Source: Amaranthus tricolor (lineage: Eukaryota > Streptophyta > Magnoliopsida > Caryophyllales > Amaranthaceae). From it: a DNA stretch of 64,000 bases. This document shows, one piece after another, positions 35,394 through 45,733 of this stretch. Within the stretch, counting starts at the first letter, position 1. The number at the start of each line of letters is the position of its first letter. The notes below the pieces were generated by a model, which saw only the letters and a program-made list of their open reading frames with translations, did no database searches and was not told where the DNA came from. A program made the position numbers and the translations under genes. The stretch lies in assembly GCF_026212465.1 (NCBI RefSeq), contig NC_080057.1:16068209-16132208 (forward strand). Reading direction: 5' to 3'.

Positions 35394-36152
35394 CTAAGTG
35401 TCAGCACTCTCATCATAGCTTGCTAAGTCAAAGTCCTCATCATTTGCATCTTCCCCAGAATCAGAGCTGGAGTTCGAGTGCGCATCTTCTGATTCACTAT
35501 CACTATTCCTAGGGTGGTCTATTGGTACTTCCTCCACGTCTTCTTCGGGATCCTCTTCATTTGAGCAACCCCTATCAAACCCAGTCCCATATCCATAAAG
35601 ATCATAGTGCGACCCCCAAATGCCACTCTCATCTTCGCTGGAAATCTCTACATAATTAGGTGGTTCTCGCTTAGGCTCCCACATTTCGACATCACTCTCC
35701 GATTGAACCTCGGTTTCCACTAGTGGAGGGTCGGGTAGGTTCCGCTCCATCAAGAGTTCCATGACCACATCAGCGTCGTCCGATATGTGGGGCTCGCCCT
35801 CCTCCTCGGGTTCTACATTTTTCCTAGATTCGGACAAACGACGTAACTTATTTAGGTCTAAATCTAAATCATAATATACCCTATCAGCCTTTGCCTTAAC
35901 CATACGCATCCTCTCCCTATAATCTCGGATACTTTCACCAGCCCTTATTTTCCAAATATCAGCATTGGAGACTTCCCTCCAGGCAGTCTCAAGGTCAAAC
36001 ATCGGTATCTTACTAGACTTCCCGGGGGTGAGTGAGTCCAAGGGTGTTTTTCCCTTATCCATAAATCCTGATTCTACACGGAAGTACAAACAAAACATTA
36101 CTATCACAAACAACCTACAATGCAAACACATTCCAACAATTTTACATCCCAA
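35394..36152 (-). CDS. Acidic ORF upstream of gag in the chromovirus (unknown function)
   Basis: A 252-residue open frame between the primer site and gag. The first ATG in it is at 36131, and another (MDKGKTPLDSLTPGK) is at 36062; the latter looks the more natural start. The N-terminal half is mixed charge with a helical Arg/Lys/Asp pattern (DYRERMRMVKAKADRVYYD). The C-terminal half is very rich in Asp, Glu and Ser. I recognise no domain. Upstream ORFs are known in Tat/Ogre gypsy elements but are not standard in Tekay elements. Its survival unbroken for 250 codons in an element whose gag-pol is broken many times is notable, but it may be low-complexity leader sequence. Confidence 0.55.
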   Translation of the reverse strand: MGCKIVGMCLHCRLFVIVMFCLYFRVESGFMDKGKTPLDSLTPGKSSKIPMFDLETAWREVSNADIWKIRAGESIRDYRERMRMVKAKADRVYYDLDLDLNKLRRLSESRKNVEPEEEGEPHISDDADVVMELLMERNLPDPPLVETEVQSESDVEMWEPKREPPNYVEISSEDESGIWGSHYDLYGYGTGFDRGCSNEEDPEEDVEEVPIDHPRNSDSESEDAHSNSSSDSGEDANDEDFDLASYDESADT

Positions 36153-36211
36153 CGAATACTTCCCAACTCTCTACTAAGGTTGTTAATTCCTTTATCATAT
36201 GAGGAACGTTG

Positions 36212-36223
36212 GCTCTGATACCA
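36212..36223 (-). other. Primer binding site, initiator-Met tRNA (chromovirus)
   Basis: gctctgatacca on the plus strand is TGGTATCAGAGC on the element strand, two bases inside the 5' LTR end. It fixes the element's direction as minus. Confidence 0.93.
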
Positions 36224-36225
36224 AT

Positions 36226-38813
36226 TGTAACGGCCCGGTTTAAGTGACCCGGAAAATCATATGAAAACATGATCCCGGTTTACAAACGAATACAAATAAA
36301 ATTATTTTTTTTTTACTCGGATCGTCAACATTCCAACGGTAAAGGAATATGGTCAACGCAAGAAACACGCCAAACAAAGAAAACAAGTAAGCGGAAGTCT
36401 TTACATACAACTCGAGAGCCTACCGGCCTCTAGACTACCTAAAAAGTTGTACGAAATAAAAAGAAAAACGTCATAAACTTTCGTTACATAAACCGAGTTA
36501 TTTCGACTCATAAACTTATTACAAAATATATATTAGTCTTGATGGTTATGGGTTCTAAGCTGAGTCCTCACTCCAGCCCCCACCTGCAATCAACCTACTG
36601 CACGTCGTATGACAACACGTAGCAAGTTCCAAAGAACAACCAATACACGTCAGAGACATCATACATATGTCAAACAGGTTGAATACAAGCATTGTGTTTA
36701 TCCTAGCATGCAAAGGCTCTAATATATATTCATTATTCAATATCTCCAATCTTGTAACGTTGCCCATCCTGTTCGGGTCGTTCAAGTATAAACCATTTAT
36801 TTCTTTTAGATAATTCCAACTTGTAACGTTGCCCGTCCTGTTCGGGTCGTTCAAGTATAAATTCAAATATTTTTGGTGGAATACACTTGGGAGAGCTAAT
36901 CCCAAGGCAACCACCGACCTAAGACGTTGCCCGTCCTGTTCGGGTCGCCAAAGGCTAAAGTATGCATACCCCCATGGTGACCGTAATGATCCAAAACTGC
37001 CATGGGAACAATAATTTATAATATTCCAAACCATTGTTAACCCTCTTTGGGTAACATAACCAAACGTCAATCCCTTTGGGTGACAAACACATAAATGCTC
37101 AATTTTCACTAAATTATTCCATATTATTTGAGGTGTCTAATCCTTATGTGATTTACAATGCCTCGATTAGAAATAAAACAACATTACTTGCACAACCATA
37201 TAACAGTATGGTCTAAGCGTGTACCTTAAACGCTGCAAACACACGTTGCTCAAGCACAATAGGAATTTCGCCCTCTTATAAATCGAGGTCCTATATAACA
37301 CACACAAAACGATCACATATTAGATCGTGTTTACACATTTAATCCACTCCATACCACTAAGATATCACTAAGACTTGATAATTTTAAATGTTTTCATCCA
37401 ATTTCCAATGATTCCAAAAATTAATTTCTGACCAGAAACTTTATTGGCCATTTCCGACAGTTTAGAAAATTCAAATGAAAAATCCGACTTCGCCGTTGCG
37501 TTCGGAACGCGTCAATTACCTTGGGTACCAAATTTCATAATTTCTAACATCCATTTACTATTTTTAATTATTTTAAGCGTTTAACGAGTTTTTAACGCAA
37601 CGGTGCTTAAAACAACGGAAAACGACTAACGTTTCCGAGTCGGTACCTCTAACGAGGCGGAACAGCTGCTGTCGCCTACATTTATATATTATTATTATTT
37701 TTTTTTATTCATTATTATTATTAGTTTATATATACATTATCAACCCTTTTTAAATCTCATGACCAAAATAACTCTTGCAAGGTCACATTTACAAAATCCT
37801 TCAAGAGACTTGAAATTTCATAAATTATGATAACTAAATTAAATACTTAATTCTCTTAACAAATTAAATTTTGTAGAGAATTACAAAACTAAATCACCCT
37901 TTTAAATCAAGACACACATATATATAAATATAACACAATCCTTCAAGTAAATCAAATTTTGCTAAAGGATTATTAAACCATTGGATGACTACATAACTTA
38001 ATCCATACCAACTTAATTTCTACTAACAAATTTAAACCATAAAAGAAATTTATTTGAATATCAACAAAACTCAATTCTTATAAAAAAATTTAGACTTTGT
38101 TAAAGAATATAAATCAAGAACATAAATTAATCCTTTTAAAAAAATTAAGGTTTATTAAAGGATCGTTAAAGAAATTTACATAAAAATATACTCAATCCTC
38201 CTCAAAGTCATAGGATATCATCATACATAAAATGTAATTCATCTTAGAAAACCTTGTATATAAAATCTATAACTAGAAATTCAATTAAACTTACCTCTTT
38301 GATCAAAAGATTGAATGGAAGAACAAGAGAACAATTTTTTTTTTCTTGAAATGCCGAATCACAAGCCCAAAGGAGAGAATTTTTCTGATTTTTTTTTTCA
38401 ATTGGAAGCTTAGAAGGGTGAAGAACTCAAATGGTTTTCAAAAGGATTAATAGGCAATTAAGGGATGAGTTTAATGTGCCTTAATACACACTTATGAGAG
38501 GAGTTACAAGACTCCTCCCATTCCTTCACACAACCGGTCACCCTTCCCCTTCCCTAATCTTTTATTTATTTTTTAATTAATTAATTAATTAATTATATAA
38601 TTGTCTATTTTTTTTGTTAAAAGCAGAAAAGAAATATTACGCAATAACAACGTATGCGATAAAACGCGTTACCGTTAAATAAACTTACTTCGTTTCTTAT
38701 AATTAACCATGTAAAATAATATAATTCAATATTACTTATTTATTTTATTTTTTTATACTTTATTTTATTATATTTTATTTATTTTTAAACCCGATAATTT
38801 ACGGGGTGTTACA
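36226..38813 (-). repeat. 5' LTR of the chromovirus (2588 bp)
   Basis: Plus-strand ends are tgtaacggcc and ggtgttaca, as in 25194-27557. It is longer by the 28-bp and ~176-bp segments that the other LTR has lost. The two LTRs differ at about ten positions in the first ~195 bp but at only about two in the next ~550 bp. The 184-codon minus frame 36555-37109 is the same as in the other LTR. Confidence 0.93.
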
Positions 38814-38818
38814 TGTGT
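38814..38818. other. Target site duplication, right copy (tgtgt)
   Basis: Exact match to 25189-25193; the interrupted satellite monomer continues here. Confidence 0.93.
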
Positions 38819-40805
38819 CGTAAGGTCTGTATGCAGCCTTGTGTGGGCTCCTTTGGTATCTTCATTTCATACAACCACATTTGTATCAGATTTGAATGAA
38901 ACTTAGCACATAACACTCTTTGGTATATATTATTGTGTTGAAGTGGATAGAATTGAAAATCATAGTCATATGCTAGAAATTACGTGTTAAGTTGCGATTT
39001 TATGCGTTTTTGTCAATTTCGCGCGTAAAGTAGGTCAAACTTGGTTTGTTATGCACGAAACTTGGCACAACACTATTTGGTATATATTATTGTGTTGAAT
39101 TGGTTAGAATTGAAAATCATAGTCATATGCTAGAAATTACGTGTTAAGTTGCGATTTTATGCGTTTTTAACCGTTTTTGGCACTTTCGCGCGTAAAGTAG
39201 CTCAAACTTGGTTTGTTTTGCACGAAACTTGGCATACAACACTATTTGGTATATATTAATGTGTTGAAGTTGTTAGAAATTAAAATCGTAGTCATATGCT
39301 AGAAATTACGTGTTAAGTTGCGATTTTATGCGTTTTTAACCGTTTTAAACACTTTTGCGCATAAAGTAGCTCAAACTTGGTTTTGATGCGAAACCGGGGC
39401 TGATTAAGGCCTTGGTTATGCAAGGATTAATGTTGTGCGGAAGCTTTGATTAATGACACAGACAAAAACTACAAATGATCATGAAAAGAACACGAAACAA
39501 CCACAAACACTTAGACAATTCTGATCTAGCAAATTGTCGAGCAGCCCTCCTTCAGCTAAGCATCTAGGAGTCCACGGGGATTGTTAGAATGGTTTAACGA
39601 CCTTGATAGCTAGATCCAAGTACTGAGATTCCATTTCCACTTTAGCCTAGGTCCTGCATGCATAGATTTAGTCTCCACGTGTCGTGCACGGTGGTCTGAT
39701 TACTAGTTTGCAGCTGTGTCGTGACGTCTGTATGCAGCCTTGTGTGCAGCTTTCCTTCATCTCAGCTTCTAGGAGTCCACGGGAATTGTTAGAATGGTTT
39801 AAGGACCTTAATAGCTAGATCCAAGTACCGAGATTCCATTTCCACTTTAGCCTCGGTCCTGGATGCATAGGTTTAGTCTCCACGTGTCGCGCAACGTGGT
39901 CTGGTCACTAGTTTGCTGCTGTGTCGTGAGGTCTGTATGCAACCTTGTGTGGGCTCCTTTGGTATCTTCATTTCATACAACCACATTTGTATCAGATTTG
40001 CACGAAACTTGGCACACAAAACTCTTTGGTATATATTATTGTGTTGAAGTGGATAGAATTGAAAATCATAGTCATATGCTAGAAATTACGTGTTAAGTTG
40101 CGATTTTATGCGTTTTTAAGTGTTTTTGTCAATTTCGCGCGTAATGTAGGTCAAACTTGGTTTGTTATGCACGAAACTTGGCACAACACTATTTGGTATA
40201 TATTATTGTGTTGAAGTGGTTAGAATTGAAAATCATAGTCATATGCTAGAAATTACGTGTTAAGTTGCGATTTTATACGTTTTTAACCGTTTTTGGCAAT
40301 TTCGCGCGTAAAGTAGTTCAAACTTGGTTTGTTATGCACGAAACTTGGCACAACACTATTTGGTATATATTATTGTGTTGAAGTGGTTAGAATTGAAAAT
40401 CATAGTCATATGCTAGAAATTACGTGTTAAGTTGCGATTTTATGCGTTTTTAACCGTTTTTGGCACTTTCGCGCGTAAAGTAGCTCAAACTTGATTTGTT
40501 TTGCACGAAACTTGGCACACAACACTATTTGGTATATATTATTGTGTTGAAGTTGTTAGAATTGAAAATCGTAGTCATATGTTAGAAATTACGTGATAAG
40601 TTGCGATTTTATGCGTTTTTAACCTTTTTTGGTACTTTCGCGCAAAAAGTAGCTCAAACTTGGTTTATTTTGCACGAAACTTGGCACATAACACTATTTG
40701 GTATATATTAATGTGTTGAAGTGGTTAGAATTGAAAATCGTAGTCATATGCTAGAAATTACGTGTTAAGTTGCCATTTTATGCGTTTTTAACCGTTTTTG
40801 ACACT
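38819..40805. repeat. Satellite array, block 3 (array end)
   Basis: It resumes the split monomer. One more monomer starts at 39385 and runs past 1.4 kb because it carries five ~168-bp subrepeats (starting near 40001, 40168, 40336, 40504 and 40672) instead of two or three. The array stops inside a subrepeat after accgtttttgacact, where CACTA sequence begins. Confidence 0.93.
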
Positions 40806-40824
40806 AACATCTATTTTCTCTTAG

Positions 40825-41118
40825 TGTTTTCAACAACCTTCTTCTTCTGTTGAATGCGGCTACTATGCGCTGAAGTATATGGACGATATTATAAAATCCG
40901 TGAAGGAGTTTGGAGTCGAAAATATAGATGCCGTAAGTATTTGTTACGTTCTTAAATAATTATTGGTAAAATCTAATGTGTATATATTAATCTTTTATTT
41001 TTATATTATATTATAGGTTTTAAACGACATTCCGAGGGAAACACGCCCTTTGAGAAGTGGAGAGATGCGCGAATTAAATGACAAGATTGCCACGTATCTT
41101 GCTAATATTTGTCCTTGA
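40825..41118 (+). pseudogene. Ulp1-like (C48) protease C-terminal fragment of CACTA
   Basis: Exon 40825-40932 follows an acceptor (ttctcttag) and encodes CFQQPSSSVECGYYALKYM, then DDIIKSVKEFG. The Q...ECGYY pattern holds the catalytic Cys of the C48 (Ulp1/SENP) cysteine protease domain found in many plant CACTA and Mutator-type elements. It ends at a donor (gtaagt), and after an 84-bp AT-rich intron the second exon 41017-41118 (acceptor ttatag) encodes VLNDIPRETRPLRSGEMREL, then the end LANICP and TGA. Only the last ~70 residues are present; the His and Asp of the triad would lie upstream and are missing. Splice sites are inferred. Confidence 0.78.
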
Positions 41119-41158
41119 TAGATTGTAATTAGTATAGATTATTTTTTATACTTTAATG

Positions 41159-41162
<4 letters not shown>

Positions 41163-41240
<78 letters not shown>
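41163..41240. repeat. (TA)n microsatellite
   Basis: About 39 uninterrupted TA units directly after the CACTA protease fragment. The 80-codon frame over it is an artefact. Confidence 0.95.
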
Positions 41241-41244
<4 letters not shown>

Positions 41245-41401
41245 GTACATAATATTATATTATATATACGAGCGAGAGTTTATTATTACAAAGAGATTAT
41301 TGTTGATTATCTATGATTATCATTGGATTAACCACTGTTATTACATTGTATTATTAGTGGATTATTATAAGGATAAAACGAAAAAAGAAAAAAAATAGAA
41401 G

Positions 41402-41660
41402 TATTTGCTGCGGTCAGGGGCAAAACCGCAGCAAATAATGCCCCACTTATTTGCTGCGGTTTTGCCTCTGACCGCAGCAAATACCCCTCCTTATTTGCTG
41501 CGGTTTTGTTTTGACCGCAGCAAATAATGTCCTTTTTTGCTGCGGTTTTTAACCGTAGCATTTAAAGTAGGACATTTGCTGCTGTCACTATTGCTGGGGG
41601 CCAAAACTGCAGCAAAAAATGGCCAAAAAACCGCAGCAAACGAGGTTTTTTCCACTAGTG
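41402..41660. repeat. Inverted subterminal repeats and right terminus of CACTA
   Basis: Alternating tttgctgcggt and its complement accgcagcaaa occur near 41404, 41425, 41450, 41472, 41493, 41512, 41537, 41575, 41604 and 41630, so several short hairpins are possible. The last bases, ccactagtg, give the CACTA terminus. Such repeats bind the transposase in known CACTA elements. Confidence 0.8.
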
Positions 41661-42113
41661 TTAAGTCTCTCTACCATATAGTACCCTACGAAACAATCCA
41701 TCTAAAGTATGTGCAACCTAATCCTCCAACCAAGTAGAAAGGACAAGCAACAAAATCACGCCAAGGATCGAAGTCGCTCCAATCTGTATTAATCTCAACT
41801 TCATAACCACAATCAGAAAGCTCTTCAATAGAATGCTCCTGTGACATCTACGGAACACATATGATATAGTAACGTAGTAAACATTCAAAAATAATATTAA
41901 CATTTATAAATTGAGAATAATACTAACATAATACTTTACGTTACCTTCAAAATCGATTAACTAGAACAAGAATGATGGAATTTGGATACAATGAAGTAGG
42001 GAAATGATGGAGTTATTTATAGAACATAATAACAACGGCTATTTTCAACTTCATAACGACTATTTTTCAATTTAACAACGGTTAGTTTAATTCATACAAG
42101 AAAGTCAATAAAA
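41661..42113. other. Flank of CACTA with an unrecognised 53-codon minus ORF
   Basis: A short minus-strand ORF (41686-41847) begins MSQEHSIEELSDCGYEVEIN and has a DWSDFDPWRDF segment. I do not recognise it. It looks more protein-like than its AT-rich surroundings, so it may be a remnant of a gene or of another transposon. No other feature is seen. Confidence 0.3.
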
Positions 42114-42229
42114 GTCAAATTTGAGTCAAGCCTTAAGTCGTTGTTAGTAACAGCAACATTAAGGATTGACCAGTCAACCTTAATGTTGCTGTTACTAACA
42201 TTGACTTGAGGCTTGACTCAAATTTTGAC
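42114..42229. repeat. Long hairpin (57-bp arms, near-zero loop)
   Basis: Arms 42114-42170 and 42173-42229 are reverse complements with only a few mismatches and one bulge. The centre is gaccagtc. This could be a foldback MITE or a small-RNA-producing hairpin. No coding. Confidence 0.85.
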
Positions 42230-42240
42230 CATTTGCATTA

Positions 42241-43095
42241 ATTCGCTGTTGGTGGCAGTTCGGATTTAGTTTTTCCATTTTCGGTTGTCAATCGGTTCGA
42301 GTAATGTCGGTTCAGTAAGCCTTAGAATGAAACACATTTTCGGGCCCGATAACTTTCGATTTCGAGTCGAATTTTCGGTTCGGGTCCATTTAAACAGCTA
42401 TAGTGTTGACTAGAGGTGTTAAAAGAAACGCGAGTCTAAAAGCTCATAACCCGCCCTGTTATAAATGGGCATAATCCTTTATTTATTAAAAAAGGATGGG
42501 TTTTTAAAAGGTTATTCTATTAATGGATATTTAATAGGTGGGAGCGGGTCAATTTACTTCACTTCTTGGTTCTCGTGATGGATTTTAAGAGCTTGCATGT
42601 TTATCGCCCCCGTTGTTTTTTTCTTTTTCCTTCTCATTTCTACCTTGTTTTATAATGTGTTTTAGAGACTTAGCAATTAGCAAAAATCACTTGCTCATAC
42701 CACAGCTTTGATAAGTTATTATGAGTTTGAATTGGAGTATTTTTTGCTATAGGACGGTTGTTTTGCAGGATTATATTAACACTATTCTTGTCAATATATT
42801 CTATTGGGAAGGTGATCACTCCAACTTTAGAGTTCGTGAAGTAAAAATGGCATGGGCTATTACTGAATCAAAATAGTTTCATTCAATTATTAAAGATTAT
42901 AAACCAAAAAATAAAAAAAAATTAATAGGTTGGGATTAGTCGGGTCGGGTCAAATGGAATGTTGTACCAGCCCACCATGTTAAGAAATTGGCCCAACTCG
43001 AGCCGATCCAACCTATTGATGACTAATGGGCTTTACCTTGTCATTATCGATAGGCCCGCAAGACAGATAATGACATACCACATTTGAAAAACCAA
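42241..43095. repeat. TTCGGGT-rich dispersed repeat fragments
   Basis: 42265-42412 matches the right part of the repeat at 53695-54632 (shared cattttcggttgtcaatcgg and acacattttcggg). A second unit begins agaggtgttaaaag at 42415 and continues to about 43095, ending accacatttgaaaaa; it has gggtcgggtc-type motifs. No coding seen. Confidence 0.55.
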
Positions 43096-44332
43096 GGTCC
43101 GATATGTCTTTATTAATTTCACGAATTCTCATTTAGGAAGTTTTGTTTGAATACGAGACGAGCCGATACTAGCAACTCATTTTCTAGTAGTAAAAATTCA
43201 ATTTAAAAATATTGCTTCTTTATGTTCTTGGTATTCTTTCTCACGTTGGATCCAGCACTACAACACCCACAACTATCATCCTTTCTCCTATCTTTCCTTG
43301 CTCTAGGAACCGTTTCCTACAATCACTACCCATCTCAAGCACTCTTGCCCTACGGCTACCACCTCCTCCTACCTGAATGCCAAATATCTCTAATAAGTGC
43401 AATTATTTGACTTATTTATATCATTTTATACTCCTTAATGATGGAAGTTGTTAGTAATTTCGTGCTTATTTTGAAGATTTATGCTTCTTTACCCGAATTT
43501 GATTATTCATGTCGATTCCGAGTGGTATTGATTATTTTAAGCATTATTCTTATGGTTTTAATGATTACAGAGTTTATTAAGAGTTTTTAGCTTGGTTGAA
43601 GATGTTCTACAAAGAAAATGAGCAAAAGAGTAGAAGAGTGTTTGTAATGCAAAAGTTTTAAGTTGAAATTTGATACATGTCTACTCTTTTGTTCATAACT
43701 TTTGATAACAAGATCGTACTAATGCAAGATTTGCGTCATTGGAAATTATACTTCATGAGTTTTCTGACGGTATATTATATGCCCAATTCCGACAATCGAG
43801 CAAGAAATGACAATTGTTTGAAATTTGCTGAAATTGTCAACATAAATGCCGACTTGGCTTTTTGGTCTTGGAAGTGGCCGCCGAGTCGATTTTTGCTTCT
43901 GAAATTGTCAACATTTTCTGGAATTACTTAAATTTTTTATTATTTAATTTTATCTTTATTTTAATTAAGTTGTTAGGGTTAGTTTAGTGTTTAATAAGGG
44001 TGAAATTAGGTTAAGCCTCTCTTAAGCATCGAAGGGGAGATTGAAAACTTCTTTCTCCTTCTTCCTTTTCTTTTTCCTTCATTATCATCCTCTCCATTAA
44101 ACACCATTTTTAAAACTTGTAACCTTTTAATTTTTTAGCTTTTATTTACTTTCTTATTACTAGTTTAATCTTTTTTTTTTTATCAAATTTGTATTAGTTT
44201 AACCTTTCCTTGTTAAACTTTAATTGTTTTTTCCTAGAAATCGTCATTTAATGAGAGTAGTATTGCTCTACATATTTTTGTCTCTTGAATCTTTAGTTGT
44301 GTCCCTCATATTTTAATTATTGTTTTTCTTCC

Positions 44333-44336
<4 letters not shown>
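43096..44336. other. AT-rich stretch without recognised genes
   Basis: Short frames at 43222-43410 (+) and 43677-43931 (+) show no recognisable domain. The part from 43677 to ~44000 reads like leader or LTR sequence of a degenerate retroelement, but I cannot place it. Confidence 0.4.

Positions 44337-44425
<89 letters not shown>
44337..44425. repeat. (TTA)n microsatellite
   Basis: About 30 uninterrupted TTA units. The poly-Ile minus-strand frame is an artefact. Confidence 0.95.
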
Positions 44426-44429
44426 CATG

Positions 44430-45015
44430 CTTAGTTTTTTTCTAAGTTTTTTGTTTATGTCTCCACCATTAATAGTGAGTAGATCCATTTTTTAGGGTTA
44501 GGATTTGAACCTATAATTCAAGTATGTTTTGATTATTGAATGTCTCCATAAATTTAGGATTAAAGTGATTAAATTGTGCTAATAACCCTAAATTAAATGT
44601 GTTTTCTTGGACTAATCAATAGAACTAGCGTGTGAGATTAGGATCAACTTTTCTTTATGGTAAATTATAGTTAAATTCTTATTAATTCGTTCGTTCAATA
44701 GAATTAACGTGTGAGAATTGAATTAATAGGTTCTAATTTTGATAGTTAATCAACAGAGTGAGAGTTTGAGATTAACAAGATCTTATTGAATCACATAATT
44801 AATCTGACGTTTTATAGACACGGATTGAAGTTTGATCATACAAGAATTTAGGAGATACCCGACACCCTAGATCTCTTTATCATATAATTTTAGACAAATT
44901 TTCATTGCATTCTTAGTTTGCTAGAACAAATCCAATCATTTATTTTTCTCCTCAACCAATATGGACACTGATTGTGTTCTACCCGCATCACACCTACACC
45001 ATGCACTTGCGGTTA
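44430..45015 (+). repeat. Probable Athila/Tat-like LTR remnant, plus orientation
   Basis: Ends near 45013 with ttctacccgcatcacacc then caccatgcacttgcggtt. Its last ~40 bp match, inverted, the sequence at 45734-45778. The tgcacttgcgg ending is common at LTR ends of Athila/Tat-like gypsy elements. No coding. Confidence 0.45.
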
Positions 45016-45733
45016 AATAAAATTTCACATTAATGTCTCTAACTTTCCAATTGTAAAGAAACTTATTTTTGGGTTTTTGTCCTAGTCATTCATTAACTTT
45101 TACATTTCTCACATAATTACCCATTAATGTCACTCTTTTGCCTAGGTTGCGTTTTCAGATTTTCAACTTAGCTAGAATTTTCGTCTTTTCGATTTTATTT
45201 CCCTTTTTCAATGAAAAACATATACAACTCAGCTATTAAATATTAACGCAATATATACATTAAAGCCAAGTACATATTAATAAACGAACAAAACATAATG
45301 AAGCAAGCATTAAGTTCCCCCATGCTTGTTTTTTACAACGAATGGCAAGAGGGTTTTCAGTACCCCTAAATACAATATTAAGCTTACCTAAAAAAATGAC
45401 CCAGTCCTTATCTATTATGAACAACAACTTCGGACTGGTCTATTGCTTTATTAATGAAAATTTTAGGTCTTTTTATGCCTCCCAAAGGAAAAAAGGCTTC
45501 CTATCTTAACCATTCTTTTCTCTCAAAAGATGATCTCATTATAAAAATCTCATAAAATTCAACTCATTGTCGACTTCATACCAAACAGAACTACTACTAC
45601 ACTACAACCACAACATAACGTAACCAATAAAGATCCAAACTTTAACATGTAATGCTCAAATAATACAACTCTTGGATTCTGTAATCTAAAAAAGTTTTTT
45701 GTTGTTCACACAAATTTATCTCAATGAGTGAGT
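45016..45733. other. AT-rich stretch between two inverted LTR ends
   Basis: No gene or recognised repeat is seen. It separates two LTR-like ends that face each other. Confidence 0.4.

Larger units (their letters stand above)
25194..38813 (-). mobile_element. Tekay/Del-type chromovirus (Ty3-gypsy), degenerate, with nested solo LTR
   Basis: The element reads right to left. Its 5' LTR is 36226-38813, the iMet primer site (reverse complement) is 36212-36223, then a pre-gag ORF, gag with zinc knuckles, protease, RT, RNase H, integrase, a C-terminal chromodomain, a polypurine tract and the 3' LTR 25194-27557. Domain order (integrase last), long LTRs (>2.3 kb) and the chromodomain point to a chromovirus of the Tekay/Del group. 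Coding is broken by a gag frameshift (~34600-34630), TAG 33701-33703, a frameshifting deletion (~33310-33325), the solo-LTR insertion, TGA 29552-29554, another small deletion (~28690-28705) and an A-run slip (~28007-28013). It interrupts a satellite monomer. Confidence 0.93.
40806..41660 (+). mobile_element. 3' end of a CACTA transposon (5' part absent)
   Basis: It contains a two-exon C48-protease fragment, a (TA)n run, a block of short inverted subterminal repeats built on tttgctgcggt/accgcagcaaa, and a right terminus reading ccactagtg, i.e. CACTAGTGG on the other strand. CACTA elements carry subterminal repeats of this kind and often a Ulp1-like ORF next to the transposase. The left half is not visible: the sequence passes straight into satellite at ~40805. 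The element is therefore truncated, or its inner part is replaced by or expanded into the satellite array. Confidence 0.82.

Noticed and set aside
41156..41398. 80-codon frame with alternating Tyr-Ile
   Set aside because: Translation of a (TA)n microsatellite.
43677..43931. 84-codon plus frame
   Set aside because: No domain, AT-rich surroundings; more like degenerate retroelement leader.
44306..44488. Poly-isoleucine minus-strand frame
   Set aside because: Translation of a (TTA)n microsatellite.
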